From an uncultured Opitutia bacterium (lineage in GTDB: Bacteria; Verrucomicrobiota; Verrucomicrobiae; Opitutales; MB11C04): a stretch of 5,572 nucleotides of DNA. Within the stretch, counting starts at the first letter, position 1, and each line of letters begins with the position of its first letter. Positions 1-5,572 of this stretch are shown here, in pieces. The position numbers were made by a program, and so were the translations under genes. Under the pieces are notes generated by a model. The model was not told where the DNA came from. It ran no database searches and saw nothing but the letters and a program-made list of their open reading frames with translations. The stretch lies in the NCBI GenBank assembly GCA_913048545.1, contig CAJWWH010000108.1, forward strand, positions 1-5,572, read 5' to 3'.

Positions 1-2
1 AA

Positions 3-1244
3 TTAATTGATATCAGCGCCAAAGCCGGAGAATTATTTCTGAACGGCGATCTTGCTTTGGGTGAGGACGGCAGAATGCAAAGTGCTCAGGAATACCTTGA
101 AACTCTTTCTTCCACCAGTGGACTGCCCCATGTGATGGTGAAAAGAAACATGGATAAAATTCACTACGCCCTGACGCATGTTGAATTAATTTTAAACGGC
201 CTGACCCGTGGAATTGACCCGGCGATTTTGGACAAGGGATTTGGAGAACAGGCCGGATCCCCGGTTTGTTTTTATCCCACCACAGACGCACTCGGTCTGG
301 TCATGCCCAGTAATTCACCGGCGGTGAATTCGCTCTGGCTTCCCTCCATTGCTTTGAAAATTCCTATTGTAATGAAGCCCGGTCGGGATGAGCCCTGGAC
401 ACCTTTTCGTTTAATTCAAGCTTTTATCGCAGCGGGCTGTCCACGCGAGGCGTTTGGATTTTATCCGACTGACCATGAAGGGGCGGGCGATATTTTGCGC
501 CTGTGTAATCGGGCACTGATTTTCGGGGATAAAAGTACCACCGATTTATATGCTGGGGACCCTGGCGTTCAGGTGCATGGTCCCGGATTTAGCAAGATTC
601 TTATCGGGGAGGATGAAATTGAAAATTGGCCTGACTTTATTGAAGTGATGGCTTCTTCCATCTCAGACAACGGTGGACGGAGCTGCGTAAATGCTTCGGC
701 TGTAATCGTCCCAAAGTATGCCCGTGAGATTGCGGAGGCACTTGGAAAACGGCTGGGCTCGCTGAACCCTCTTCCCGTAGACGACCCCAGTGCAGTACTT
801 TCCGGATTTGCCAATCCAAAAATGGGGGAATGGATAGACGGTGCAATTGACGCGGACTTATTGGAAAAGGGGGCCTGTGATACCACTGCACCCCATCGGG
901 AAGGTGCGCGATTGGTTAAGGCTGAAGGAGGCACTTACTTGCGGCCCACCATTGTTCATTGTGAATCAATGGATCATCCGCTTTCCAATCGGGAGTTTCT
1001 TTGCCCTTATGCCAGCGTGGTCGAAGTGCCCCAGTCAGAAATGCTGTCCGCAATTGGCCCGACCTTGGTTGTTTCGGCGATTACAAAAGATAAAAAATTC
1101 ACCCAACAACTTCTTGCCGCATCAAATATTGAAAGATTAAATCTCGGACCAATATCCACGATGAAAATTTCCTGGGATCAGCCACACGAAGGGAATATGT
1201 TTGAATTCCTTTACAAACGCCGGTCGATCGGAATGGCTGCGTAA
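3..1244 (+). CDS. Aldehyde dehydrogenase-fold protein, possibly acylating/reductive (5' partial)
   Basis: An NAD(P)-dependent aldehyde dehydrogenase superfamily protein, probably cytosolic. The reading frame is open to the left edge, so the gene starts outside the window; the TTG at 57 and ATG at 75 fall inside a continuous homologous-looking N-terminus. Counting from the codon at 3, visible landmarks are LGLVMPSNSPAV (98-108, the Asn loop), MKPG with Lys125, FGDKST (174-179, the cofactor-side loop), NGGRSCVN with the likely catalytic Cys228, NREFLCPY (329-336, matching the usual EEIFGP region), RLNLGP (378-383) and a C-terminal PHEGNMFEFLY block (394-404). The site where hydrolytic ALDHs have ELGG with the general base Glu reads VHGPGFSK (191-198), so the base is missing. 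Acylating ALDHs (EutE/AdhE type) also lack it and have a DNxxxC-like Cys context, as here (DNGGRSC). Acylation to or from a thioester is therefore plausible but inferred. The next gene is an Fe-alcohol dehydrogenase, a natural partner. ALDH fold is near certain; substrate is unknown. Confidence 0.88.
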   Translation, partial: LIDISAKAGELFLNGDLALGEDGRMQSAQEYLETLSSTSGLPHVMVKRNMDKIHYALTHVELILNGLTRGIDPAILDKGFGEQAGSPVCFYPTTDALGLVMPSNSPAVNSLWLPSIALKIPIVMKPGRDEPWTPFRLIQAFIAAGCPREAFGFYPTDHEGAGDILRLCNRALIFGDKSTTDLYAGDPGVQVHGPGFSKILIGEDEIENWPDFIEVMASSISDNGGRSCVNASAVIVPKYAREIAEALGKRLGSLNPLPVDDPSAVLSGFANPKMGEWIDGAIDADLLEKGACDTTAPHREGARLVKAEGGTYLRPTIVHCESMDHPLSNREFLCPYASVVEVPQSEMLSAIGPTLVVSAITKDKKFTQQLLAASNIERLNLGPISTMKISWDQPHEGNMFEFLYKRRSIGMAA

Positions 1245-1263
1245 GCAGGATCTTTTTTCCTGC
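1245..1263 (+). promoter_or_regulatory. Intergenic hairpin holding the only SD-like motif
   Basis: A perfect 6-bp inverted repeat, GCAGGA (1245-1250) and TCCTGC (1258-1263), with a 7-nt pyrimidine-rich loop. It begins directly after the TAA of the aldehyde dehydrogenase and ends 4 nt before the ATG of the alcohol dehydrogenase. The AGGA at 1247-1250 is the only Shine-Dalgarno-like stretch in the gap. It lies 17 nt from the ATG, too far for normal use unless the structure changes, and it would be locked in the stem. No T-run follows the stem, so an intrinsic terminator is unlikely. A role in translational coupling is an inference; a six-base repeat can occur by chance. Confidence 0.35.
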
Positions 1264-1267
1264 CTTT

Positions 1268-2500
1268 ATGAAAAATCAGTTCGCGAGTGATGAGGGTGAA
1301 GACTCTTTCTTTGCGAACGGAGAAAAGGGTAATCAAAAAGTTTTATTTGGAGCAGGAACGGTTAATCAGGTGGGTATACTTGCCGGTGAGCTTGGAAAAA
1401 ATGTACTTTTAGTCACCGATTCCGGACTCAGTACGGTTGGGCATCCCCAAAAAGTGAAAGCTTTTCTTGAGCAGTCCGACCTGAATGTCACTCTTTTTGA
1501 CAGGTCGATTGAGAACCCCACGGAATCGAGTGTGCAAGAATGCGTACAAGTGGCAAGTAAGGCCCAAGTCGATTTAATTATTGGTCTGGGAGGTGGCAGT
1601 TCAATGGATACGGCGAAAGGATGTAATTTCATTCTCAGTAATGGAGGAAAGATGTCAGATTATTGGGGTATTGATAAAACCCATAATCCGATGCTTCCTT
1701 TGCTGGCCGTTCCAACCACTGCCGGTACGGGAAGTGAATGCCAGTCATTTGCTTTGATTTCGGAGGATCACACTCATAAAAAAATGGCGTGCGGGGATAA
1801 GAAAGCCTTACCCCAGGTCACTATTTTAGACCCTGAATTAACCCTATCACTCCCCAGTGCGGTGACTGCATGCACTGGCGTGGATGCATTGGCCCATGCC
1901 CTTGAATCTGCGGTGACCACCAAGAGAAATGATAGCTCGATCCGTCACTCCCAGCTCGCGTTTAATTTGATACATGAAAATTTGCCATCCGTTTTTGAAA
2001 ACCCGGATGACCTTGAAAGTAGGGGAAAGGTTTTACTGGGTGCATCGCATGCCGGTGCCGCTATTGAAAGAAGTATGCTTGGTGCCGCTCATTCAATGGC
2101 CAATCCATTAACCGCCAGTCGGGGAGTGGTGCATGGTATGGCGGTGGGCATGGTTTTGCCCGGGATCATGAAGTTTAATGCGCTTGATCCGAAGACAAAC
2201 TCAATTTATGCGGATGTGTCCCGAAATGCAGGCCTCGCATCCCCGGCGAGTTCTGACCAAGAAGCCACTCAACTTCTGATTGCCCGGGTTAACCGGATTT
2301 TGGAATTGGCCAAGTTTCCTTCCTCTCTCGACGAATTCGGTTTTGCCCAATCAGATGTTCAGTCTTTGGCCAAGGACGCCTCCGAACAGTGGACTGCTAA
2401 TTTCAATCCGCGACCTGTCACCCTTCGAGACTTCGAAAACCTTTACTCCATTCTTTACTCGACCTCTCCTTGCGAAAATCAAACAATTCAGGCAAGCTAG
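1268..2500 (+). CDS. Iron-containing (group III) alcohol dehydrogenase
   Basis: A 410-residue cytosolic, metal- and NAD(P)-dependent alcohol dehydrogenase of the FucO/AdhB/AdhE-C family, expected to interconvert an aldehyde and a primary alcohol. The N-terminal Rossmann-like domain starts at VLFGAGTVNQVG (25-36) and carries GLGGGSSMDTAKG (106-118) and PTTAGTGSE (149-157), the dinucleotide-binding motifs. The C-terminal helical domain supplies the four metal ligands of the family: Asp206 and His210 in VDALAHALE, His275 in GAAHSMANPL, and His289 in GVVHGMAVG. All are present, so the enzyme looks intact, and its length is near the usual 380-400. The ATG at 1268 adds an acidic tail of about 24 residues before the conserved core; there is no other ATG or strong SD nearby. 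It follows the aldehyde dehydrogenase by 23 nt, suggesting the two act in sequence on one aldehyde. The residues alone do not fix the substrate or direction, though reduction is the common guess when paired with an acyl-reducing ALDH. Confidence 0.95.
   Translation: MKNQFASDEGEDSFFANGEKGNQKVLFGAGTVNQVGILAGELGKNVLLVTDSGLSTVGHPQKVKAFLEQSDLNVTLFDRSIENPTESSVQECVQVASKAQVDLIIGLGGGSSMDTAKGCNFILSNGGKMSDYWGIDKTHNPMLPLLAVPTTAGTGSECQSFALISEDHTHKKMACGDKKALPQVTILDPELTLSLPSAVTACTGVDALAHALESAVTTKRNDSSIRHSQLAFNLIHENLPSVFENPDDLESRGKVLLGASHAGAAIERSMLGAAHSMANPLTASRGVVHGMAVGMVLPGIMKFNALDPKTNSIYADVSRNAGLASPASSDQEATQLLIARVNRILELAKFPSSLDEFGFAQSDVQSLAKDASEQWTANFNPRPVTLRDFENLYSILYSTSPCENQTIQAS
2490..2492 (+). promoter_or_regulatory. 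Weak SD supporting the ATG at 2503
   Basis: AGG at 2490-2492 sits inside the last codons of the alcohol dehydrogenase, 10 nt before the ATG at 2503. The upstream gene's TAG ends at 2500, only 2 nt before that ATG. The propeller gene is therefore probably translated by ribosomes finishing the upstream gene. This spacing, together with a clean signal peptide, favours 2503 over the in-frame TTG at 2470. Confidence 0.4.
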
Positions 2501-2502
2501 TT

Positions 2503-3651
2503 ATGAATATGAGAAAGAATATTCTGATTTTACTGATGGTTTTCCTCGGATCGGTACTCTCGCTTTCTGCCGCGGAAGAAAAAGCTGGAAAAGAATGGCC
2601 GGCCCATCGTGGGGGACAGGACTTGAAGGGTATTTCCCAGGGAAGAATTGGAGAAAGCCTCACACTCGATTGGGAATTTAATACAGGAGAGTATTTGAAA
2701 TCATCAGTTGTGGTTTCGGGAGGAACTGCTTTCGTTGGCTCTGAAACCGGGATTGTATTCGCGATTTCTATTGAAAACGGCAAGGAAGTTTGGCGCTACA
2801 AAACAAGCCTTGGAATTGACGCCCCTCCACTCGTTCACAACGGCGTGCTGTATGTCGGTTCAACGGATGGATTTCTTTATGCCTTGAATCAAGAAAAAGG
2901 AGAATTAATTTGGAAATACGAAACAAATGGAGAAATTATGGGAGCTGCCAATCAGGCGGTCCGTCCGAAATCCAACGATTCCGTTTTAGTGGTGGGAAGT
3001 TACGACAATTTTGTGCACTGCATATCCGCCAAGACGGGCAAAATGCTTTGGACATTTGAAACTCAAAATTATGTCAACGGAGTGCCGACGATCTATGATG
3101 ATAAATTTGTTGTTTTTGGTGGATGTGATTCCGTTCTTTATGTGGTCGGATTGGAAGATGGAAAACTGATCCGTTCCGTCGAAGTGGAAGCTCCTATTGC
3201 CGCATCGGTTTCAGTTTCGGAGGGCATCGGGTATGTGGGTAACATGGACCGGGCAGTGATGGCGTTTGACTTGGAGTCCGGGGAGATTGTGTGGAATTAC
3301 CGACAGAAAAACTTTCCCTACTTCTCCTCTCCCGCAGTTACTTCGACTCATGTGCTGATAGGGGGAAGGGACAAGGGGTTACATTGTATCAACCGTATTT
3401 CCGGAAAGCAGGACTGGCGTTTTTCTGCCCGCGGACGAATTGACAGTTCTCCAGTGGTTGCACATGAAAAGGTGATCTTTGGCTCGATGGACGGTAAACT
3501 TTATATCCTCACATTGAAGGATGGGAAAGAAGTCTCATCGTACGAAGTGGGTGAGCCGATTTCATCCACCCCTGCCGTACTGGATGGAAGAATTTTGGTG
3601 AGTTGTGAAGACGGGAATATTTATTCATTCATTTCAGAAACAGGAAAATGA
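2503..3651 (+). CDS. Exported PQQ-like (BamB-type) eight-bladed beta-propeller protein
   Basis: A 382-residue precursor. Residues 1-24 form a Sec signal peptide: a basic MNMRKN start, the hydrophobic run ILILLMVFLGSVLSLS, and a likely cut after SAA (22-24). The mature protein should lie in the periplasm or outside; there is no lipobox Cys. It is built of repeats of the form GSxDGxLYALNxxxGExxWxYE. The GS/GG-type turns are near residues 79, 119, 165, 207, 246, 287, 327 and 367, which makes eight units. The tryptophan-bearing strands lie near 57, 97, 137, 183, 264 and 305, with degenerate copies near 224 and 345. The chain stops at SETGK without its last strand, and the N-terminal LDWEFNTG (55-62) can supply it, the usual ring closure of propellers. 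No quinoprotein dehydrogenase catalytic motif or adjacent-Cys pair is seen, so it is more likely a binding or scaffold protein than an enzyme. Its TGA overlaps the next ATG. The ligand is unknown. Confidence 0.9.
   Translation: MNMRKNILILLMVFLGSVLSLSAAEEKAGKEWPAHRGGQDLKGISQGRIGESLTLDWEFNTGEYLKSSVVVSGGTAFVGSETGIVFAISIENGKEVWRYKTSLGIDAPPLVHNGVLYVGSTDGFLYALNQEKGELIWKYETNGEIMGAANQAVRPKSNDSVLVVGSYDNFVHCISAKTGKMLWTFETQNYVNGVPTIYDDKFVVFGGCDSVLYVVGLEDGKLIRSVEVEAPIAASVSVSEGIGYVGNMDRAVMAFDLESGEIVWNYRQKNFPYFSSPAVTSTHVLIGGRDKGLHCINRISGKQDWRFSARGRIDSSPVVAHEKVIFGSMDGKLYILTLKDGKEVSSYEVGEPISSTPAVLDGRILVSCEDGNIYSFISETGK
3648..3651 (+). promoter_or_regulatory. ATGA stop/start overlap
   Basis: The ATG of the radical SAM gene (3648-3650) and the TGA of the propeller gene (3649-3651) share four bases. 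AGGA at 3642-3645 is only 2 nt from the ATG, closer than usual for an SD. This is the classic arrangement for termination-reinitiation, so the two proteins are probably made in linked amounts. Confidence 0.8.
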
Positions 3652-4985
3652 CTGAATCCACTTTCATCAAACCCGATTACCAGACCGAGGATGAAACCAA
3701 GGCGGGAAATTATTTTGTTTCCAATTATCCACCCTTTTCTTTCTGGAACGATGAGGATGTCCCCTGCGTCAGCAGTCTGATCAACAGTCCTTCGCCCGGA
3801 AATGCACCCCTGGGGGTTTATTATCATGTTCCTTTTTGCCGGAAGCGTTGTCACTTCTGTTACTTCAAAGTATACACCGATAAAAACTCGAATGATATAC
3901 GGAGATACCTTTCCGCCACCATGGAGGAATTAAAATCCTACGCGGACAAGCCTTATTTTAAAGGACGCAAACCAAAATTTGTTTATTTTGGAGGGGGAAC
4001 ACCGTCTTATTTATCAGCGAAGCAACTGATTGAATTGACGGATGAAATGAAGAAAATTTTACCGTGGGATGAAGCAGAGGAGGTAACTTTTGAATGTGAA
4101 CCGGGTACGCTTCATGAAAAGAAATTAGAAGTGATTAAAGAATTCGGAGTGACTCGTTTAAGTTTGGGAGTGGAAAACTTTGACGACCATATTTTAGAAA
4201 TTAATGGTCGGGCACATCGATCAAAACAGGTTTTTCGCGCCTATGAATTCGCTCGGGGACTTGGGTTTGACAATATCAATATCGATTTAATTGCGGGCAT
4301 GCTTGAGGAAACCGATGAGAATTGGACTGAATGCGTGGAACGGGTGGTGGATTTGTCTCCGGATTGCGTGACGATTTATCAAATGGAAGTTCCTTTTAAC
4401 ACCGGGATTTTCAAAACCATGAAGGAAGAGGGAAAATTATCCGCCCCCGTGGCGGACTGGCCAACCAAGCGTCGCTGGGTATCGGAAGCTTATGCAAAAT
4501 TGGAAGAGGCTGGATACACAGTGACCAGTGCATACACCGCAGTTAAAAATCCACGAACGACCAAATTTATTTACCGTGATCGTTTGTGGTCCGGAGCTGA
4601 TATGATTGGCTTGGGGGTTTCCTCATTCGGTCACTTGGGCGGTATACATTATCAAAATATAACCCATATTGATAACTTCTGCGATACTGTTGAGTCAAAA
4701 AGTCTCCCGATTCGTAGGGCTTTAATGACCAAAGAAGACGAGCGGTTTATCAGGGAGCTTATTCTTCAGTGGAAGCTGGGTCGAGTGAGCCAAAAGTCTT
4801 TTGTTGATAAATTTGGCATTTCTGTAAGTGAGCGTTTTTCTTCTATCCTTTCCAAGTGGGAAAGAAACGGAGATTTAATAATTAAGGGAGATGAACTTTT
4901 TCTTTCTCGTGATGCTTTGTTACGAGTAGATTCATTGCTTCATGGTTTTTTTCTACCAGAACATCAGGATTCTCGATACGTTTAA
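3648..4985 (+). CDS. HemN-like radical SAM protein, probably not a true coproporphyrinogen dehydrogenase
   Basis: A 445-residue cytosolic radical SAM enzyme with HemN/HemW-family layout. Residues 21-33 (NYFVSNYPPFSFW) resemble the N-terminal arm of HemN (RYTSYP-like). The core follows: YYHVPFCRKRCHFCYF with the [4Fe-4S] ligands Cys64, Cys68 and Cys71; FGGGTPS (114-120), the SAM-binding glycine motif; ECEPGT (149-154); LSLGVENF (171-178); and IDLIAGM (212-218). GLGVSSFGHLGG (321-332) follows, and residues 360-440 look like the HemN_C helical domain. True HemN has CxxxCxxCxC; here the residue two after Cys71 is Phe73, so the fourth Cys is missing. The family's SIGVQSF motif reads SLGVENF. The protein is therefore a HemN homologue of unknown substrate. 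Alternatives are a HemW-like heme chaperone, a HutW/ChuW-like heme-degrading enzyme, or a HemN-type methylase/cyclopropanase acting on a specialised metabolite. The operon context favours the last group, but only as inference. Confidence 0.9.
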   Translation: MTESTFIKPDYQTEDETKAGNYFVSNYPPFSFWNDEDVPCVSSLINSPSPGNAPLGVYYHVPFCRKRCHFCYFKVYTDKNSNDIRRYLSATMEELKSYADKPYFKGRKPKFVYFGGGTPSYLSAKQLIELTDEMKKILPWDEAEEVTFECEPGTLHEKKLEVIKEFGVTRLSLGVENFDDHILEINGRAHRSKQVFRAYEFARGLGFDNINIDLIAGMLEETDENWTECVERVVDLSPDCVTIYQMEVPFNTGIFKTMKEEGKLSAPVADWPTKRRWVSEAYAKLEEAGYTVTSAYTAVKNPRTTKFIYRDRLWSGADMIGLGVSSFGHLGGIHYQNITHIDNFCDTVESKSLPIRRALMTKEDERFIRELILQWKLGRVSQKSFVDKFGISVSERFSSILSKWERNGDLIIKGDELFLSRDALLRVDSLLHGFFLPEHQDSRYV

Positions 4986-4992
4986 ATTTTTT

Positions 4993-5544
4993 ATGGTAGC
5001 CCAAAATAATATTTTTCATGACCCTCTGTATCCATTAAGTTTAATTAGAAGGATTCGGGGGGTTCCAAAATTAGTTTACCAAGAAGTTGATTCAAATGAA
5101 ATTCCTGAACCCTATTATTCTTTACTGGTCCATGAAGGTGATATGACTTCCCGCCTTGAATCTTATCACGAAAATGCAATAAAAGTTCGAAAGCTTAGTT
5201 CTTCCAATGATGGAAAAGCGTATTTTCGTGAAGTTTTACTTGTAACCATGGAATCTTTAAAACCGACTGAATATGGTGCGATTGAGATTACGCTTAAAAA
5301 CTTAGAGGAAGAGCAAAGATCGCTTGTAATCGAGGGTAAGCAACCACTTGGTGGAATTTTAAACGATGCTCGAATACCATATTCTAGTGCTCCTCGAGCA
5401 TTCCTAAAAATTCTTCCTGATAATCCAATGGTAGAGGCTTTTGGTTCTGTTGAAGCGGACCATTTATACGGTAGAAGTAATGAAATTACATCTTACAATG
5501 GAGACATTATTGCACGTATTGTGGAAATTTTACCTTCCCTTTAG
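4993..5544 (+). CDS. Chorismate lyase-like (UbiC/DUF98) protein
   Basis: A 183-residue protein that matches E. coli UbiC along its whole length when aligned from memory. LLVHEGDMTSRLE (44-56) matches WLLLEDSMTKRFE; YFREVLL (77-83) matches WLREILL; GKQPLGGIL (115-123) matches GKTPLGRYL; and LYGRSN...RIVEILP (158-181) matches LWGRRS...LTELFLP. Arg79 and Glu178 stand where UbiC has the Arg and Glu that hold chorismate (R76 and E155 as I recall), so the active site looks intact. EYGAI (93-97) and the LLVHEGDMT form are closer to the DUF98 branch. The likely reaction is chorismate to 4-hydroxybenzoate plus pyruvate in the cytosol, but DUF98 members are poorly tested and a related chorismatase product is possible. 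The ATG at 4993, 7 nt after the radical SAM stop, begins the UbiC-like region cleanly. An ATG at 4942 would add 17 odd residues overlapping the upstream gene. No good SD is visible. GC is about 37%, clearly lower than the earlier genes. Confidence 0.82.
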   Translation: MVAQNNIFHDPLYPLSLIRRIRGVPKLVYQEVDSNEIPEPYYSLLVHEGDMTSRLESYHENAIKVRKLSSSNDGKAYFREVLLVTMESLKPTEYGAIEITLKNLEEEQRSLVIEGKQPLGGILNDARIPYSSAPRAFLKILPDNPMVEAFGSVEADHLYGRSNEITSYNGDIIARIVEILPSL

Positions 5545-5572
5545 AACGATTCTTTGTTTGTAAAAATAGTAA

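Noticed and set aside
57..80. TTG at 57 or ATG at 75 as the start of the aldehyde dehydrogenase
   Set aside because: The frame is open to the left edge, and the residues before 57 (AGELFLNGDLAL) run smoothly into the fold, so the true start is outside the window.
569..934. Open frames of 121 and 84 codons on the minus strand within the aldehyde dehydrogenase gene
   Set aside because: They lie antisense to a well-conserved enzyme and show no recognisable domain; they are shadows of its codon usage.
1245..1263. Intrinsic terminator between the first two genes
   Set aside because: The stem is only 6 bp, and the T-run is in the loop rather than after the stem.
2470..2502. TTG at 2470 as the start of the propeller gene
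   Set aside because: It would overlap the upstream gene by 31 nt and put a polar stretch before the signal peptide. The ATG at 2503 gives a textbook signal sequence and has AGG 10 nt upstream.
2418..2783. Minus-strand open frame across the ADH/propeller junction
   Set aside because: It is antisense to the ends of two convincing genes, including the signal peptide, and has no domain or ribosome site.
2503..3651. Calling the propeller a PQQ-dependent alcohol dehydrogenase
   Set aside because: It is far shorter than the roughly 600-residue quinoprotein dehydrogenases and lacks their adjacent-Cys and catalytic Asp motifs; only the repeat type is shared.
3621..3854. Minus-strand open frame over the start of the radical SAM gene
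   Set aside because: It is antisense to the conserved Cys motif region and resembles no protein I know.
3648..4985. Calling the radical SAM protein hemN or hemW
   Set aside because: The CxC of HemN is missing and it has a HemN-like N-terminal arm that HemW lacks, so neither symbol is supported.
4942..4992. ATG at 4942 as the start of the chorismate lyase-like gene
   Set aside because: It adds 17 residues encoded in the tail of the radical SAM gene that match nothing in UbiC-like proteins. ATG 4993 lies just after the stop. Without a good SD for either, this is a preference, not a certainty.

Overview
The window shows a compact, one-direction (+ strand) run of five genes with almost no intergenic space: (1) the 3' part of an aldehyde-dehydrogenase-fold gene, cut by the left edge; (2) an iron-containing (group III) alcohol dehydrogenase; (3) an exported eight-bladed PQQ-like (BamB/WD-type) beta-propeller; (4) a HemN-like radical SAM protein; (5) a small UbiC-like/DUF98 chorismate lyase-like protein. 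The gaps are 23 nt, 2 nt, a 4-nt ATGA overlap, and 7 nt, so this is very probably one operon. Its promoter lies off the left edge. No terminator is visible in the last 28 nt.

Organism: the sequence looks like a Gram-negative bacterium of moderate GC. Hand counts give about 50-60% GC in sampled rows of gene 1 and about 37% across most of gene 5. The secreted PQQ-like propeller and the style of the aldehyde and alcohol dehydrogenases remind me of the Planctomycetota/Verrucomicrobiota group (for example Opitutae-like). That placement is an impression from family resemblance, not a proof. There are no tRNA or rRNA genes, insertion sequences, CRISPR arrays or other mobile elements.

How the genes may work together (inference): the ALDH-like protein has the catalytic Cys but not the Glu general base of hydrolytic aldehyde dehydrogenases. 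With the adjacent Fe-ADH it could form a two-step acyl-thioester (or acid) to aldehyde to alcohol module, a split version of AdhE. The UbiC-like protein keeps the Arg and Glu that chorismate lyases use, so it may make 4-hydroxybenzoate (or a related product) from chorismate. The HemN-like radical SAM protein lacks the CxC signature of true coproporphyrinogen dehydrogenase, so it probably acts on another substrate. Together the set looks like part of a specialised biosynthetic operon (an aromatic or lipid-like metabolite) with an exported propeller, rather than heme or ubiquinone housekeeping. The product cannot be deduced from this window, and the key missing information is what lies upstream and downstream.
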